Shown piece by piece: positions 1 through 9,559 of a stretch of DNA of 64,000 nucleotides. A model generated the notes under the pieces. It was not told where the DNA came from. It ran no database searches and worked only from the letters and a program-made list of their open reading frames with translations. Origin of the DNA: Notospermus geniculatus (lineage: Eukaryota; Nemertea; Pilidiophora; Heteronemertea; Lineidae); the NCBI GenBank assembly GCA_002633025.1, contig NMRB01000522.1, positions 281,347 to 345,346 of the forward strand, given 5' to 3'. The translations under genes and the position numbers were made by a program. How positions within the stretch are numbered: position 1 is the stretch's first letter; each line of letters opens with the position of its first letter.

Positions 1-883
1 ACGAACTTCCGATAAACTTGTCAACTCCATGTTTATCATAAGTTATGGAAACCCACGTCCGACAGAAACTTTGTGAAGCTCAGTGATAATGCCTTTTAGA
101 CGTAATGTAGGCCTACCTACATGTAGGCCTAGGCACATGTACTTTTTTTGAACAGTTGCCGAAAGAAAAGCTTTTCGTAACTCACAATTTGTACACCATT
201 TTATCGTAAATTGCGCCAGAAGAACTTCGGTCACATTTTGACCAAAACAAGTCACCCAGAAAAAAATTAATTCGAATGATGCCATCGGTTTCCAACAACA
301 TTTCTCATGCTGCCTGAGAGGCTTGTCGAGTTTATTACGCTCCTCTGCGTTTCCTTTGTAAACATGCTGTGTAATCCTTTAATGGACGAACAAATTCCTT
401 TCTCCGCTTCGAAATTAAAGTTAAAAGTACACCCAATCCTGATAATAATACTTTATTCCTATACATGACTTAATCTTCTTATGCCAGGCACATAATACAT
501 TTCGTAATCAAGAGACTTTCTCTAAAAGCTAGTTTACAAATTGAAAATAACGTGATACGTATGCGCTTAATATGGCTTTTGTATAGGCAAACAATACAAG
601 TTGTCTCATTGCGATGCCCGTACAAGATCAAACAAGTTGTTAGTATGTAGCTTGAGTTGAAATGGTTTACAGATACCTACAGGTGAGATCAGTTGAAAAA
701 CGCCACAACTGACGAACCCTCCTGCAGCGTTCCAGGCATTCGCGGTAATTATATGGGTGATGAACAAAGCCATAATCCAACATGCGTCACGAACTTCCGA
801 TAATGTATGGGGGATCACCGAGACGAAATCAGAAAGAATTTCACGCGTGTACGATTTCAGGCATTCGTAACATTTAAGAAAAC

Positions 884-1505
884 CTTATCCCAAGGATATT
901 GGACGAACAATGCCATGTCGAACAATGCCTTCTCTCAAGGATATTGGATGAACAAAGCCATGTCCCAAGGATACTGCGTTGGTGAACAAAGGCGGATTGT
1001 TTGGCTGAACAAAGCCATATCCCAAGGTATGGATGAGCAAAGTCATGTCGCAAGGCTATTGTATGGATGAACAAAGCCATGTCCCAAGGATACCGTATGC
1101 GTGAACAAAGCCCTGTCCCAAGGGCATTGTATGCGTGAACAAAGCCATGTCCCGAGGATTATTTGGGTGAACAAAGCCATGTCCCAAGGCTATTGTATGG
1201 ATTAGCAAAGCCATGTCCCAAGGATATTGTAAGCGTAAACAAAGCCAGGATATTGCATGCGTAAACAAAGCCATGTCCCAAGGACATTGTATGTGTGAAC
1301 AAAGCCATGTCCCAAGGATATCGCATGCAGAAAAGCCATGTCCCATGATGAACAAAAAGTCATTTCTCGAGAATTGTGTGGGTGAACAAAGCCATGTCCC
1401 AAGGATACTGTATGCGTGAACAAAGGAATATCCCAATGATATTGTATGGGTGAACAAAGCCATATCCAAATGATGAACAAAGCCATGTCCCAAGTGTACT
1501 GATGC
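884..1505. repeat. 34-bp satellite array, copy A
   Basis: About 18 imperfect tandem units, each containing GAACAAAGCCATGTCCCAAG followed by a variable GATATTGTATGCGT-like tail. The period, measured best in copy B, is 34 bp. Some units are shortened or diverged, as near 890-1050 and 1240-1260. Because 34 is not a multiple of 3, three units make 102 bp, so the minus strand reads as one 34-residue periodic peptide in more than one frame. The long minus-strand frames across 1056-1519 are therefore a by-product of the repeat and not evidence of a gene. Confidence 0.9.
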
Positions 1506-1529
1506 AGAACCGCGGGCAACTACGGTATT

Positions 1530-1838
1530 TTATGGGAGAGCTAAAGCCCGCAGCACCAATTTATTGCTCATTGCAGGAACAAGCAAGAAGTTTTGCCCCG
1601 TCTGCTGTAAAAAGCAACGCGTCATGCTCACCACGAGCAATGAGCTCTTGAAAAATTCGCACCCGCGGCAATTTTTTATGCTTTCCACTAAATAGCTAGC
1701 AATGAGCAAGAAAATTGCCTCGTGTTCTGCGGGCTTGAGAGAGTGAAGGACTGAAGGACATTTGCCAGTTTTTAAGGCAATTTGATTAACAAATAGTTCT
1801 TCATCAACCGTTGGATGTGAACTACAGCAGATAAGCAC
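1530..1838 (-). other. Open frame conserved in both duplication copies; function unknown
   Basis: A minus-strand frame of about 100 codons downstream of the satellite, matched at 12424-12723. Between the copies an A-run and a nearby T/A run differ by 1 and 2 bases, so the local reading shifts and then returns to frame. No domain is recognised. The same stretch contains an imperfect inverted repeat (AGCCCGCAGCACCAAT near 1554 against TTCTGCGGGCT near 1725), so a structural origin is as likely as a coding one. Confidence 0.12.
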
Positions 1839-1974
1839 TTCGATGTCTAAGACAGCAGAGGGTGCATGGTTTGAATGTCGTCCAATTCAGACATTTCCTC
1901 GTCCACAAGAGATCATTACGTCATCAGCAAGTGATAAGCTTGATAAGCTCTGAGTTTCCTTGTAAAAAGATAGG

Positions 1975-2040
1975 GCGGTATTTAGCGGGGGGAGGGGGGC
2001 AGGAGGCAGTTCCCCCCAATTATCGGCATTGAATACCATG
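1975..2040. repeat. Truncated G-rich element tip
   Basis: The sequence TAGGGCGGTATTTAGC followed by G-runs and then TTCCCCCC matches the left end of the complete element at 12860-13021, which starts CAGGGTCGTATTTAGC. Only one end is present here. Such termini are common in short non-autonomous hAT-like elements, but that assignment is an inference from the tip. Confidence 0.45.
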
Positions 2041-2471
2041 ATGTCGCATCACAGAAAGATGATATCCTATAATCCTTTTCTGCCAGCTTTTATATCTTTT
2101 CCCAATAGATGAAGAAGCGGGAAAAATATGGCTTTTTTTACCCAACTTTGCTTTAGCGTGTGCTTTGATTCAAGTTAGTTTATGGAACCAAGGTACAGGA
2201 TCATGTTCAATATAATGACATATCGTGAACAAAGTAAAGTCGGGTGGAACAACCCTTAATAATGGACACCTCGGCCAGAGGACGCCTCGATAAAAGGGCC
2301 AACAACTTATTTTCCCCAAATTGACCACAAAAACCTTCCGTACTGAGTACAGTATATACACCCTCATCAGTGAGGGCCAAAGGTATCCCTTGCAAAGAGG
2401 TTCACTCTACATGTATAAGGATATTAGCAATGGTCACTTTGCAACGTATCCTTGCCTATTTTGGCCGAGAT

Positions 2472-2845
2472 GTCACTATGGTCGTTCGTCGTACAGTGAC
2501 AAAACTGCGTACACTCTGTGTGTGTGTTCCGCTAGGTGGAGGACAATGGCAGGATTACCATTTTAAACAGTGAGGGCCGATTTCACAAAGGGTGTTTAAG
2601 ACTTAGACGCGTGTAACTCCACTATATGCACGCACTTCCACCGTGCATTTGACGAAGTTACACGCGTCTAACTCTTAAACACCCTTTGTGAAATCGGCCC
2701 CTTGTGTATGCCCAGTGATCGTAACTATGACACGCTGTACACTCACTCTAGAAAATGGTAATCCTACTATTGTCCTCTACTTGGCGGAACGGCGTACACA
2801 GAATGTACGCCGTTTTGTCACTGTACGAACGACTGCAGTGGATAT
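2472..2845. repeat. Foldback with about 90-bp arms
   Basis: The left arm (2472-2562) is nearly the reverse complement of the right arm (2752-2845). Shared words include AGGATTACCATTTT against AAAATGGTAATCC, and TCGTTCGT plus ACAGTGACAAAAC against GTTTTGTCACTGTACGAACG. The loop contains the separate hairpin at 2574-2700. The right arm continues into the 63-bp minisatellite, so the left arm holds one inverted copy of that repeat unit. Confidence 0.75.
2574..2700. mobile_element. 127-bp hairpin element, GGGCCGATTTCACAAAGGG family
   Basis: Both ends are inverted copies of GGGCCGATTTCACAAAGGGT, continued by TGTTTAAGACTTAGACGCGTGTAACT and its near-complement around a short centre with CACGCAC/CCGTGCAT. 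It has no coding capacity. A relative missing its right end lies at 21537-21638. The layout is typical of miniature inverted-repeat transposable elements. No clear target-site duplication is visible. Confidence 0.85.
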
Positions 2846-3005
2846 ATTTCAATTATCTACAACAAGTGTACGCCGTTTTGTCACTGTGAGAACGACTACA
2901 GTGGATATATTTCGATTATCTACAACAAGTGTACGCCGTTTTGTCACTGTACGAACGACTATAGTGGATATACATGTATTTCAATTTCAATTACTCTACA
3001 ACAAG
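2805..3005. repeat. 63-bp minisatellite, three units
   Basis: Units begin at 2805, 2868 and 2931 with GTACGCCGTTTTGTCACTGT and run through a GTGGATATATTTC segment to CTACAACAAGT. The period is exactly 63 bp for the first two steps, and the last unit has a small insertion. Since 63 is divisible by 3, the plus strand stays open with a 21-residue repeated peptide; this is expected for such a repeat and not taken as coding. Confidence 0.85.
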
Positions 3006-3009
3006 TTCG

Positions 3010-4350
3010 ACATCCGACGGGTTTTCCTATACTGCCACATATACATGTACTTCATTGTGTATCATGATGCTGCATAACAGAAGGTCTTTGTCGTAATATT
3101 GTCCTTTTATCTTCCACTGAACCCAACATTGAGACTTTGCTAGTAAGCGACAATTTGCTCATGCAAGCTTTGCCTTTGAAAGCTTCTTTTCAACAACTAA
3201 CTTGTTGCCGACATGCTTTTGCCCCTTTCTGCCGTATGTGGTGCCAAGATACCAAAGACAAGCCGGCGTTTGTTCGCCAGTGATGAAACTAATTCTATCG
3301 AATTTCAAGTTTTCTTTGCGAAACGTAATCATCTGAACACGAATTTCTAAACGATTCAACCATTTCTTCCTGACACATCGCTGATAGTGGGGAAAACTTC
3401 CAATTTGAGCACGCCGGTAAAATAGGCAAGATGAAGCCAATGTCGCATAAGCCGTTTAGCAAACAAACCGAAATGCTATTTTAATAGTTCCATTTTGTTC
3501 TGAGGCGTTTTCAAATCGATACGTACCAGGAAAGGTCTATCTACGATAACCATTCACCAACTACTGTTGTATTCTCTGTGTCTTATGATGAATGACACTT
3601 TATATCAAGAAGTGCAGCTCGGTCACTTCGCGCTGAGATAAGTTGTTGCCATTCGGGATGAATAATGACCGAACGTGCTCACCGGGCCAGGTAGTATCCT
3701 AAGAACGTAATAAGGATCGTTTCTGTCAGGTTGGCCTAGCTGGCCCCGGACGATACAACCGTATTATAATATCATTACAATAGTAGCTTCATATGGAATT
3801 CCCGTTTGTTTCCAAAGGATGTATTGCCAAACTCAGATAAGCGAATGTAAGACACATTAAATCCCATATTTGCTGCAGCATGAAGTTAATTGGCAAAATT
3901 GCTTCAGCTGTTTCAGTTTACTTATCACAGTTGAACAGTCAGAGACTAAGAGCGCCGACTGTGGAAAACTTCAACGAAAAAAATTGAGATTCGGTTCGTT
4001 CATCGAGCCGGGTCATCGAGTAGTTGTTGGTCATTATATTCACGATATTAAAGGGAATTTGAAGGAAAACTTCGTGTCTACTAATCGAACAACGAATGAA
4101 AACTTCTGACAAGGTATAAGAAAAAAATAAAGAGGTTTTTTTTAGGTTGCGTAACTCAATCTCCTCAACTGTATCTAATCGGATGCGGCCATAACTCTAT
4201 ACGAATCACATCGTTCCTACCTACCTGGGTGGTTTTGTGAAGAGTTTGCGCTAAGAGGGGTTCAGCATTGGAAAGTGGTAGCGACAGGTTTTTCAGCCAC
4301 TCTGAACCACAGAGTCATGACTTTCATTAATTTATCGTCATTGACTCTGA
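3010..4350. other. Unassigned sequence
   Basis: No feature could be supported here. Short open frames on both strands (for example minus 3159-3440 and plus 3870-4109) lack splice signals, domains or repeats. Composition is mixed with no long low-complexity tract. Confidence 0.5.
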
Positions 4351-4357
4351 TGTATCA

Positions 4358-4428
4358 TGGCCGCCATACTGCAGAGACTACTTATTTTCAGTGGTCATGT
4401 GATCTCATCTGGTCATGTGACAAACAAG
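4358..4428 (+). promoter_or_regulatory. Promoter-like patch: YY1-type site and two TCATGTGA boxes
   Basis: GGCCGCCAT at 4359-4367 resembles a YY1 site. TCATGTGA occurs at 4395-4402 and 4413-4420, as two E-box-like direct repeats 18 bp apart, each within GGTCATGTGA. The second lies 9 bp before an ATG in the context ACAAGATGGCC. Such combinations are common in TATA-less promoters of housekeeping genes in animals. Function is inferred from motifs only. Confidence 0.35.
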
Positions 4429-4512
4429 ATGGCCGGAAAACGCCAAGCAAAACGTAGATCACCAAAAACACCGAAAAAACCTGCTATAAACACCGGTTTA
4501 ACGCCTGTTTAA
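4429..4512 (+). CDS. Possible small basic N-terminal coding piece
   Basis: ATG in strong Kozak context (A at -3, G at +4) opens 27 codons, then TAA. The peptide begins MAGKRQAKRRSPKTPKKP. It is rich in Lys and Arg with two S/T-P-K motifs, as seen in disordered tails of nuclear proteins. There is no splice donor of good quality inside. It could be the start of a gene, the 5' end of a broken copy, or chance beside the motif-rich patch upstream. I do not recognise a family. Confidence 0.22.
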   Translation: MAGKRQAKRRSPKTPKKPAINTGLTPV

Positions 4513-4514
4513 TG

Positions 4515-6325
4515 ATGGAATAAATATATTCATCAGCTATGTACACGATGTTGAATTACAAGCAAAATTGTCGTCGTTTCAAGGGACTACAGTCGAGATA
4601 TGTACGGAGGCCCGTCGGAAATTGCCGAAGTACATGCGAAGATGACGTCGATTGGTTTTTGAGCAAAACTCACCATTTCACACTACGTACTAACGGTTGT
4701 TGTATTCGTACTGTGTACATTTCTTTCGTAGAAAGAGTTCAAGGTCTTAACCTCCTATTTCTATTGCATTCCACCAGTGGCTAAGATTCCTTTGTCACAA
4801 ATCTCCTTTTTATTTACGCTCCATCCAATATGGGAAATTGACAACAAAGAAAAAAGGTCGAAGTTCCTCAAACGGCTAAAACAAAAAAAGATCAAGGAAA
4901 TTGGCCCGACAGGGTGTCGAATCTCCCTTCTAAAAAGGCATACAACACAGGATATCCATTTTCAAAAGCGATCGCTTTTGGTAATTCCAGACCTCCAGGC
5001 TGATCAGTCATATCATCGAAGACTTCGTGAGCTTGAAAAAAGCAAAGGGGGTCCGTTTTTAGGAAACCGTGTCGGGAACGCCTTTATGAGATTGATTACA
5101 CTCTTTCTGTAGCATTATCCAGAAAGGGTCTTCGAACGTGACGATCAGTACGTTGGTTCCTTTCTTATCACTAGAGACTACATGTAAGATGAAACCAGTC
5201 GACTTTGTGAGTTGGCGGAGGTTGCAATCAACGGTGCTTTTTTCGCTGGATATATCTTTTTATTGCCAACAAAATCCACGTGTCTCAGTCGCCGAAGACT
5301 AATTTCTCACCGTAGTAAAACATTAAGAGGCAGGGTCTTTTGTGTACCTATTTAAAAATGATATTGCACTAAATTTTCATTGCGTCAAGTCATGTATGAT
5401 ATTGCACAGTCAACAACTTCACTGAGAATATTGCAAAGTTCAAATATTGACTTCTTATCAAACGCCTATTTGATATCACTTTTTCGACACAACACAACCC
5501 AGGCACGGACACTAAGAACGACAGCAACAATTTGGATGGTGGCTGGTAGACAGGTTCACGTGTTACGATTTAGCCAATGATATGACGCGTACTAAATCCA
5601 GTGTTGTTTAAAGATCGCCGCCAAAATTACTTCAGTTCTTCGCTGAAGCATCAAAGTGACACAAGTCAAAGTGATCAATTGCCCTTGCAATAGATACCCC
5701 TCACCCAGCTGCCTCTATACTGTCACACAAATTTCGCAATAACATTGCTGCGTTACAAATCACGACGACCACAACAGCGACAGTAGCGCCCTCAGACGGA
5801 ATTTGCCCTAACTAGTGATAAATAAGTGCCACGTCCTTCGTACGGTATTAACTCGGACAGTTCCTCATCAATCTTAATCACACGCCCTAATAGATTGAAT
5901 ATAATCATGAAGTGTAGATGATCATGACACATTGATTCGTTGACCGACTCCGCCAGCAGGTGTGGGTCGAGGTGAGTGCTGGCGAACTATAGCTAAGCCT
6001 TCCTGTGCACATGAACGGATAAACAACACCGCTCCCCTTATTACCCGCGCTCCAAAACTGCTTCAGTTCATGTGATTCTCATTAGATGACCAATAGGCGT
6101 CACTAGTGCATGTTAGCATTGGCGCCAAACTATAGCCAATCAATGACCCGCTATCAGGACTATTTTGAGGCCAAGCGACGGATGATCATTGCAACCTGCT
6201 CTGACTTTACACCGTTTGAGGCACGAGGCACAACAAGTACCACTGAGCAACAGAGCAAAGCGTCCGACTGGTCATCGTTACAGAACTGTACATGCATCAC
6301 GCCGGCCTCAGTCAGAAAAGTTACT
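4515..6325. other. Unassigned sequence
   Basis: A 111-codon plus frame at 4777-5112 is Lys-rich but has no recognisable domain or flanking splice signals. An isolated donor-like GAG|GTGAGT sits near 5973 without a credible exon before it. Otherwise I see no feature. Confidence 0.4.
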
Positions 6326-6332
6326 GTTTTAA

Positions 6333-6460
6333 GCGGGGTTCATTGGCGCACGTTTTTAGTCCGTTTGCCCGAAGTTTTCCGGATACGACAACGCAAAAAT
6401 CCATTTGATCTATTTTTACGGACCTGAATTGGACAAAATCCGTGTGCCAATGAACCCCGC
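6333..6460. mobile_element. 128-bp hairpin element with TTTAA target duplication
   Basis: Ends are inverted copies of GCGGGGTTCATTGGC (right end GCCAATGAACCCCGC), continued by CGCACG against CGTGTG. TTTAA flanks it directly at 6328-6332 and 6461-6465; the core TTAA matches the target preference known for piggyBac-like elements. The interior is short and non-coding, so any transposase acted in trans. Confidence 0.75.
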
Positions 6461-6469
6461 TTTAAGCGA

Positions 6470-7110
6470 TAAAGCTCGGCCAAGGTTAGCGCAAAGGGCC
6501 GCGCAGGACATGGGATGGCTTAAAAGCAAAGAGAATTCTCGAACACTACATTGACTTCCACAGAATCAGCGTCCCAACCTGACTCATTTCTCGGCACGTC
6601 CATAACCTGTACATTACGAAGCTGTTACGGGTAAATGAATGCGCCAGACGCTTCTTCTTTACAATGAGTGGTCAGCCAACACACGACGAGTCCCAAGGTA
6701 CCGATACGTATTGTAAATTTTGAAACATTCTCCATCAAAGCGCATTAAGTGTCATCTATAGCGTGAATAAAATGAGAGAATCCCCGATTCGGAACCGGTG
6801 TTGAGAAACGAATGCCCCGCTGGAGAAATGTTCCATTCTAACTCGATGACAGATTGGCGTGGACACCAAAGATCACTAATAATACATTTGTACATGTAAA
6901 TGCTGGCCGGACACTTTAGTTGTGGTTATTTCTTCCAGTCACATCTAAATTACCATGGCAAGGTAGGCCTACATATACTTGCATTTCGGGTGTATTCTGC
7001 TATTTTCTACAGTAAATATGACCGCCAATATGACGACATTGCCAACGACGTGAGACGGATAGTTTTGACATACTTCCGGTCAATGTCGAACCACCAAAAA
7101 CAGGCTACAC
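6470..7110. other. Unassigned sequence
   Basis: No gene, repeat or structure was recognised. A plus frame from 6900 has AAG|GTAGGC about 60 bp later, too little to call an exon. Confidence 0.4.
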
Positions 7111-7116
7111 ACTCGT

Positions 7117-7337
7117 CTAAGCCCGGTGGGCGAGTGGTTAGCGCGCTTGACTACCAAACTGTGCAATGGGTCGCCGCGAGTTCGATTCAGGGCGAAGGCA
7201 TAGACATAAGTTGTAAAATATTGAGGGTCCGTTGGATGGGACTAAAAGCTGTGGTCCCTTTGTATACCTGAGTTCTATGCCAGGTGGACTGTAATCTGTC
7301 GTGGGCTCTCCATACCTCCGGCAAAAATCCAACAGGG
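7117..7337 (+). mobile_element. tRNA-derived SINE, broken at its 3' side by a hairpin
   Basis: A tRNA-like head has an A-box region (GGGCGAGTGGTTAGCGCG, from 7127) and a B box (GAGTTCGATTC, 7178-7188). The downstream body contains a near-palindromic GGATGGGACTAAAAGC / TGGTCCC stretch typical of SINE bodies. The head does not fold as an intact tRNA. The body stops where the hairpin at 7338-7474 begins. Confidence 0.7.
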
Positions 7338-7474
7338 TTAGGCTGGGTTTACATTGGGGCACACGCGACACGAACACGGAGACGAACAAAGGTTTCATGG
7401 TGATGAATCCTTTGTGAAGCCATTGTTCGCCTGCGTGTCCGTGTCGCGTGTGCCTCGATGTAAACCCAGCCTAA
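7338..7474. mobile_element. 137-bp hairpin element inserted in the SINE
   Basis: The left TTAGGCTGGGTTTACAT and right ATGTAAACCCAGCCTAA are reverse complements, extended by GGGGCACACGCGACACG against CGTGTCGCGTGTGCCTC. The flanking TA dinucleotides fit a TA target. The interior encodes nothing. Its position at the end of the SINE means it arrived later. Confidence 0.8.
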
Positions 7475-7514
7475 TGACGCCGTGTAATAATGAATGATGA
7501 TGCGATCTACATGT

Positions 7515-7575
7515 ACATGATGGCCGCCATTTGAAATCATGTGACCTGAGAACGCCAACTGATTCAGATTGGCTG
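7515..7575. promoter_or_regulatory. Promoter-like patch: GGCCGCCAT, TCATGTGACC, ATTGG
   Basis: GGCCGCCAT (7522-7530), TCATGTGACC (7537-7546) and ATTGG (7568-7572, an inverted CCAAT box) lie within 60 bp. The first two repeat the motif combination seen at 4359-4420. On the minus strand the YY1-like site contains an ATG that meets a stop after eight codons, so no gene start is claimed. Confidence 0.25.
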
Positions 7576-7954
7576 GAGCCTCGACTGCAGCTATTCGAAC
7601 CCCGCCGCGAACAAGGCATGGGCATTCGCCAGCGTCAAATACATGTATCAAATTAGGTTGACCATAATGTAGGTTTGTCACCTTTCACCAACAACATGAG
7701 AAAGAGCTTCCTAACTCCTCTCGCCTCGAGGCCATGATGGAAAAAAGACATATTGACAAAGTCACAAACGCAATGCATTTGTAAGTGTGGTATTGTTACT
7801 CTCACGAAAACAAACTCCCCGCCGCGTCGCTTTATTAGTCTACATTGTACATATTCACTGAGTTCAGGTCAAGATTCGGCTTCTCCTCCCTTGACCTTCA
7901 CGCAAGCAAACCACATTCCGTGTTCAAGGATTTTCCCCGTCCCAGAAATAGCAA

Positions 7955-7959
7955 CCAAT
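7955..7959 (+). promoter_or_regulatory. CCAAT box upstream of the helicase-like fragment
   Basis: CAACCAATCAC lies about 45 bp upstream of an ATG (8001) in the context ACAAGATGGCGGG, itself a YY1-like word. The spacing and context resemble a short TATA-less promoter. It may have been copied together with the gene fragment. Confidence 0.3.
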
Positions 7960-7996
7960 CACGGCAGAGCTTGCATCGGCAGCTCGGGTATGATGA

Positions 7997-8200
7997 CAAG
8001 ATGGCGGGCTCGATGAAACTTTATTCGAATGCAAAGTCTCCGTGCAAGGACTTACAAGTACTCAAAAAGAAGCCGCGAAGGCAATATTCGATGGAGACTA
8101 TTTGTTATTCTGTTGTAGGACTGGCAGTGGTAAGTCAATTATGTGCCAGCAGGCCAGTGTTGTCCGCTACGAAGTTGAACGGCGTACTCGTATTGAATAA
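7997..8200 (+). pseudogene. RecQ/SF2 helicase-like N-terminal fragment with Walker A
   Basis: The frame with codons from 7997 to the TAA at 8198-8200 is open after a TGA at 7994. It reads LDETLFEC, then a Q-motif-like LTSTQKEAAKAIFDGD, then a Walker A RTGSGKS followed by IMCQQAS. A Gln, an A-I-x-x-G-D and T-G-S-G-K-S at this spacing are characteristic of RecQ and related SF2 helicases, in which the loop binds ATP. The frame has no ATG; the ATG at 8001 is one base out of register, which suggests a frameshift near the start. Homology fades after the motif and no later helicase motifs were found. It is best read as a broken or partial gene copy. Confidence 0.5.
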
Positions 8201-8204
8201 ATTA

Positions 8205-9130
8205 CCGCATGAGAACCGAGGCTTCTGATTGGTCGCACGAGAAAATCCCAAAGCGTTGAACACGGAATCTGCGTGGTTGCTTGCTGCAGAGTGTAGGAAG
8301 AGGTTAGCGATTTCTACACGATGCATTATGCAGAATGACATTGTATAGATCATTTTAAACATGCCCTAGATGTCACAGAAGGCACGGGATTTACCCCTAG
8401 CAAAATAGGCTGTTCCGTCGCTGCAAGCAGCTAAAAGGGCTTTCAAGCCGAAGAGATGAATCCATTGTTATATATTTATAAATAGCCTGTTTACAGAAAA
8501 ATAACTCTACAATTCATTAAAATCTATAACGTGATATGATGTGGTAGGATAATGAGAAAGTTTGCAAAATGTTTGCAAAATTTTCCATTATACTGAAGTC
8601 TACCTCGACGCCGTATTACCGCCGCCTTGAGGAGCTCCAGTACAATTAGCGTTGGACAAAGCCCGTTAGAAGAAGACTATTTCTGTTTGTCACACAAACG
8701 AAACGAAAAAAAGCCTAATGCGTTGTTTGGAGGCAAATCCAGAATCTGATATTATTGAAACTTTTACCAAAAACCGTCTCGTTTCCTATTAACGATGATG
8801 CTTTCATCAAGAGACAGTTATATCTCAAGAAAGGCCTATACATGTATTATTCAGTTGAGAACGGCACTTTCGAAATTAGTTCGCTCCTGAACATCATACT
8901 GTATAGCTTTCAGCAGAGGAAAAGAAAAGAAGGATCATTTTCAAAGAGTGATTATTTTTCCTAAGGCAGTTTGATCAGGGGATGACATTAGGCCTAAACA
9001 TCAGTCAATTGAAATATCCGTCTGCTTTTTTCAGGTGAGATATAATTTGTTATAGACGTCACAATGATATCCAGAGTGAGGGAACTGGGCCGAAGGGGCT
9101 GTGTTGTGTTGGCTGTGTTTTTGGGGGGCG
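8205..9130. other. Unassigned sequence after the helicase-like fragment
   Basis: I looked for downstream helicase motifs such as DEXH on the plus strand and did not find them. An acceptor-like CTTTTTTCAG ends at 9034 and is followed at once by GTGAGA, so no exon is evident. Confidence 0.4.
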
Positions 9131-9135
9131 CTGGG

Positions 9136-9188
9136 CTGTTTCCCTGGCTTCAGTGGACACGTTGATGTCCCTGAAGCCAGGGAAACAG
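9136..9188. repeat. 53-bp near-perfect hairpin
   Basis: CTGTTTCCCTGGCTTCAG pairs perfectly with CTGAAGCCAGGGAAACAG. Inside, after one unpaired T, GGACA pairs with TGTCC around a 6-base loop. Such a compact stem could be a minimal palindromic element or a hairpin RNA. It is shorter and more perfect than most animal microRNA precursors, so a repeat origin is favoured. Confidence 0.75.
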
Positions 9189-9288
9189 TTATTATTAGTG
9201 TAGGCCATTATTGCTTTTATATGGGTAAAACCAGGTACTGCTATTGTTACGGCAGTTTTTGATACATTGCCATCAGGAGTAGGGTTAG

Positions 9289-9305
9289 GGTTAGGCCCAG
9301 GGCGG
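9289..9305 (+). repeat. Short interstitial telomere-like run
   Basis: GTAGGGTTAGGGTTAGG contains about two and a half TTAGGG units, the canonical metazoan telomere repeat. It is too short to imply a past chromosome end. Confidence 0.6.
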
Positions 9306-9422
9306 AAATACTGACTGCCGTACCTCTAAGAACAGCCGTAATTCTAGGCTATAATGTGCCTTAGTTGAATGATTTATTTCGCATATGGTAGCAATTGCAA
9401 TATCTCGAAAAATAACTTAATG

Positions 9423-9552
9423 AGGAAAAAAATATATAAAAGATGATAAAAGAAGAAGAAAAGGAAAAAACAGCAGACGGGATTCGAACCAGGGGCCCTG
9501 AATTGCGAAGCAACGATCATTCCACCCTGAACCAACCAGACGTGCAACCCCA
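9423..9552 (-). mobile_element. tRNA-derived SINE fragment (minus strand)
   Basis: Read on the minus strand, an A-box-like TGGTTCAGGGTGG is followed by a perfect B box GGTTCGAATCC (plus 9481-9491) and then a long pyrimidine tail, seen on the plus strand as the A/G-rich stretch 9423-9470. The acceptor arms do not pair, so this is not a working tRNA gene. Confidence 0.65.
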
Positions 9553-9559
9553 CCAAGAC

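Larger units (their letters stand above)
1..1990. repeat. 2-kb direct duplication, copy A (cut by the window start)
   Basis: This segment matches 10808-12880 almost base for base, in the same order and orientation. The offset grows from 10807 at the start to 10889 at the end, nearly all of it from length change in the internal 34-bp array. The two copies look well over 95% identical by eye. Homology stops inside a G-rich run after the shared tip TATTTAGCGGGG. The word ACGAACTTCCGATAA occurs at the start and again near 789, just before the satellite. It may be a segmental duplication, a large mobile unit or a haplotype placed twice during assembly. Confidence 0.9.

Noticed and set aside
1056-1519. 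Minus-strand ORFs of 105-145 codons
   Set aside because: Produced by the 34-bp satellite, whose unit has no stops on that strand; the same holds for 11873-12402.
2688-3077. Plus-strand 129-codon ORF with repeated RRFVTVRTT
   Set aside because: A by-product of a 63-bp minisatellite and adjacent foldback.
4777-5112. Lys-rich 111-codon ORF
   Set aside because: Composition reflects A-rich DNA; no domain or exon signals.
7170-7195. Functional tRNA genes at B-box matches (7178, 9481, 16078, 44458 and others)
   Set aside because: None folds into a cloverleaf with a paired acceptor stem; all have SINE-like bodies or decayed heads.
7575-7640. tRNA-like B box GGGGTTCGAATAG on the minus strand near 7591
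   Set aside because: No A box at the right distance.
8001-8129. In-frame exon starting at the Kozak ATG with donor GTG|GTAAGT
   Set aside because: The GTAAGT is part of the Walker A codons of another frame that matches helicases; the ATG frame itself resembles nothing known.
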